Shown one piece after another: positions 5,533 through 6,218 of a DNA stretch of 6,218 nt. The notes under the pieces are model-generated. The model saw only the letters and a list, made by a program, of their open reading frames with translations, ran no database searches and had not been told where the DNA came from. The DNA is from an uncultured Clostridia bacterium (lineage in GTDB: Bacteria; Bacillota; Clostridia; Oscillospirales; Ruminococcaceae), in the NCBI GenBank assembly GCA_945931735.1, contig CAMEPN010000120.1, positions 1 through 6,218 of the forward strand, given 5' to 3'. Position 1 is the stretch's first letter. The number at the start of each line of letters is the position of its first letter. The position numbers were made by a program, and so were the translations under genes.

Positions 5533-6218
5533 ATGGTAACGACAACACAAATTAGCTACAAGAACTTCGGACGCTGCGTCAAGCTCGACAACGGCACCGC
5601 GAGCATTATCGTGACGCTTGACGTCGGCCCGCGCATTATTTCCTACTGCCTTAACGGCAAGGAGAATATGCTCTTTGAGGACGTGAACAGGGATTTCCAT
5701 GACGACAGCGAGGAGCTGCGCGAATATTTCGGAGATGACAAAACATGGTACATCTACGGCGGACACAGGCTCTGGAGCAGCCCCGAAAGCTACCCCCACA
5801 GCTATGTCCCCGATAATCAGCCCGTAATATACGACGAGCTTGGCGAGTTTGACGGCTACTACGGCATCGCGCTGCATTCTCCCGTAACAAGAACAGGTCA
5901 GCAGCACACCACACAGGTATGGATGGACGGCGCTGCCGGTTCCTCAAAGGTCAAAATATGCCACAATATAACCAATGTTTCGGGGTCAATAGTCACCCTT
6001 GCTCCGTGGGCGCTCACCGTCTGCGCGGCGGGCGGCGTAGAGATATTCCCGCAGAGCACGGCGGACAACGGGCTGCTTTCCAACCGCAGAAACGTTTTCT
6101 GGAGCTACTCCGACATAAACGACGACCGCTTCTTCCTCGGCAATAAATACGGGACATTGCAGCAGGTAAGCGGCGCGGAGAACAAGTTCAAGATAGGCAT
6201 GAACAACGAGGACGGCTG
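5533..6218 (+). CDS. DUF4380-like conserved protein with galactose mutarotase-like fold, C-terminus outside window
   Basis: The frame is open from the ATG at 5533 to the right edge, giving 228 residues of an incomplete protein. Recognisable features are an N-terminal beta-rich stretch with TLDVGPRIISYCLNGKENMLFED (28-50 region) and the signature GGHRLWSSPE (76-85) followed by YVPDNQPV (91-98), as seen in DUF4380-type proteins of the galactose mutarotase / aldose 1-epimerase superfamily. Later it has ITNVSG (146-151) and APWALTVCAAGG (157-168). There is no signal peptide, so it is probably cytoplasmic. The fold suggests a sugar or sugar-derivative ligand, but no reaction is known to me for this group. 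The start is well supported by GGAGGA (5520-5525) with a 7-base spacer. It follows tmcAL by 24 bases without a visible terminator, so the two are probably cotranscribed. The family name is from memory of the motif and is moderately sure. Confidence 0.82.
   Translation, partial: MVTTTQISYKNFGRCVKLDNGTASIIVTLDVGPRIISYCLNGKENMLFEDVNRDFHDDSEELREYFGDDKTWYIYGGHRLWSSPESYPHSYVPDNQPVIYDELGEFDGYYGIALHSPVTRTGQQHTTQVWMDGAAGSSKVKICHNITNVSGSIVTLAPWALTVCAAGGVEIFPQSTADNGLLSNRRNVFWSYSDINDDRFFLGNKYGTLQQVSGAENKFKIGMNNEDG

Noticed and set aside
4816..5907. A 363-codon open frame on the minus strand opposite tmcAL and the DUF4380-like gene
   Set aside because: It overlaps two well-supported plus-strand genes and their junction, and its translation has no recognisable motif. 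It is a shadow frame.
1..6218. Mobile elements, CRISPR arrays, phage defence genes, tRNA or rRNA genes
   Set aside because: No transposase, integrase, direct-repeat array or structural RNA signature is visible. All coding space is filled by housekeeping, signalling and sugar-metabolism genes.

Overview
This window looks like chromosomal DNA from a fermentative, plant-polysaccharide-degrading Firmicute of the Clostridia, most like the Ruminococcaceae/Oscillospiraceae. That is inferred from the genes: a lipoprotein beta-mannanase of GH5, an acetate kinase, the Firmicute tRNA(Met) cytidine acetate ligase TmcAL, strong AGGAGG-type ribosome binding sites, and AT-rich SigA-type promoters between moderately GC-rich genes. 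No species can be named from this alone. There are no tRNA, rRNA, CRISPR, insertion sequence or prophage features.

Layout. Positions 1-2727 hold a minus-strand operon, read right to left: a Cache-HAMP-GGDEF diguanylate cyclase (2727-1441), a GH5 subfamily-8-like mannanase lipoprotein (1428-367), and the first 119 codons of an aldo/keto reductase of the YghZ/Gpr type that runs off the left edge (357-1). The gaps are 12 and 9 bases, and the last ribosome binding site overlaps the mannanase stop codon. A consensus SigA promoter (TTGACA, 17-base spacer, extended TATAAT) at 2871-2899 drives this operon, and an inverted repeat lies over the expected transcription start.

Positions 2935-4143 hold ackA (acetate kinase), also on the minus strand, with its own promoter and a GC-rich hairpin in the leader. 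A 207-base divergent intergenic region (4144-4350) separates it from the plus-strand pair tmcAL (4351-5508) and a DUF4380-like, galactose-mutarotase-fold protein (5533 to the right edge, incomplete).

How the genes fit together. AckA makes acetate and ATP from acetyl phosphate and ADP; TmcAL consumes acetate and ATP to acetylate C34 of elongator tRNA(Met). The two genes are back to back, so the shared region links acetate production to an acetate-using tRNA modification. The left operon couples a predicted membrane sensor that makes c-di-GMP to an exposed mannan-cleaving enzyme and a cytoplasmic carbonyl reductase; this suggests sugar or surface sensing tied to mannan use, but that is inference. 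No wholly new system is evident. The most unusual points are the cyclase-mannanase-reductase operon and the two promoters with inverted repeats over their predicted start sites.
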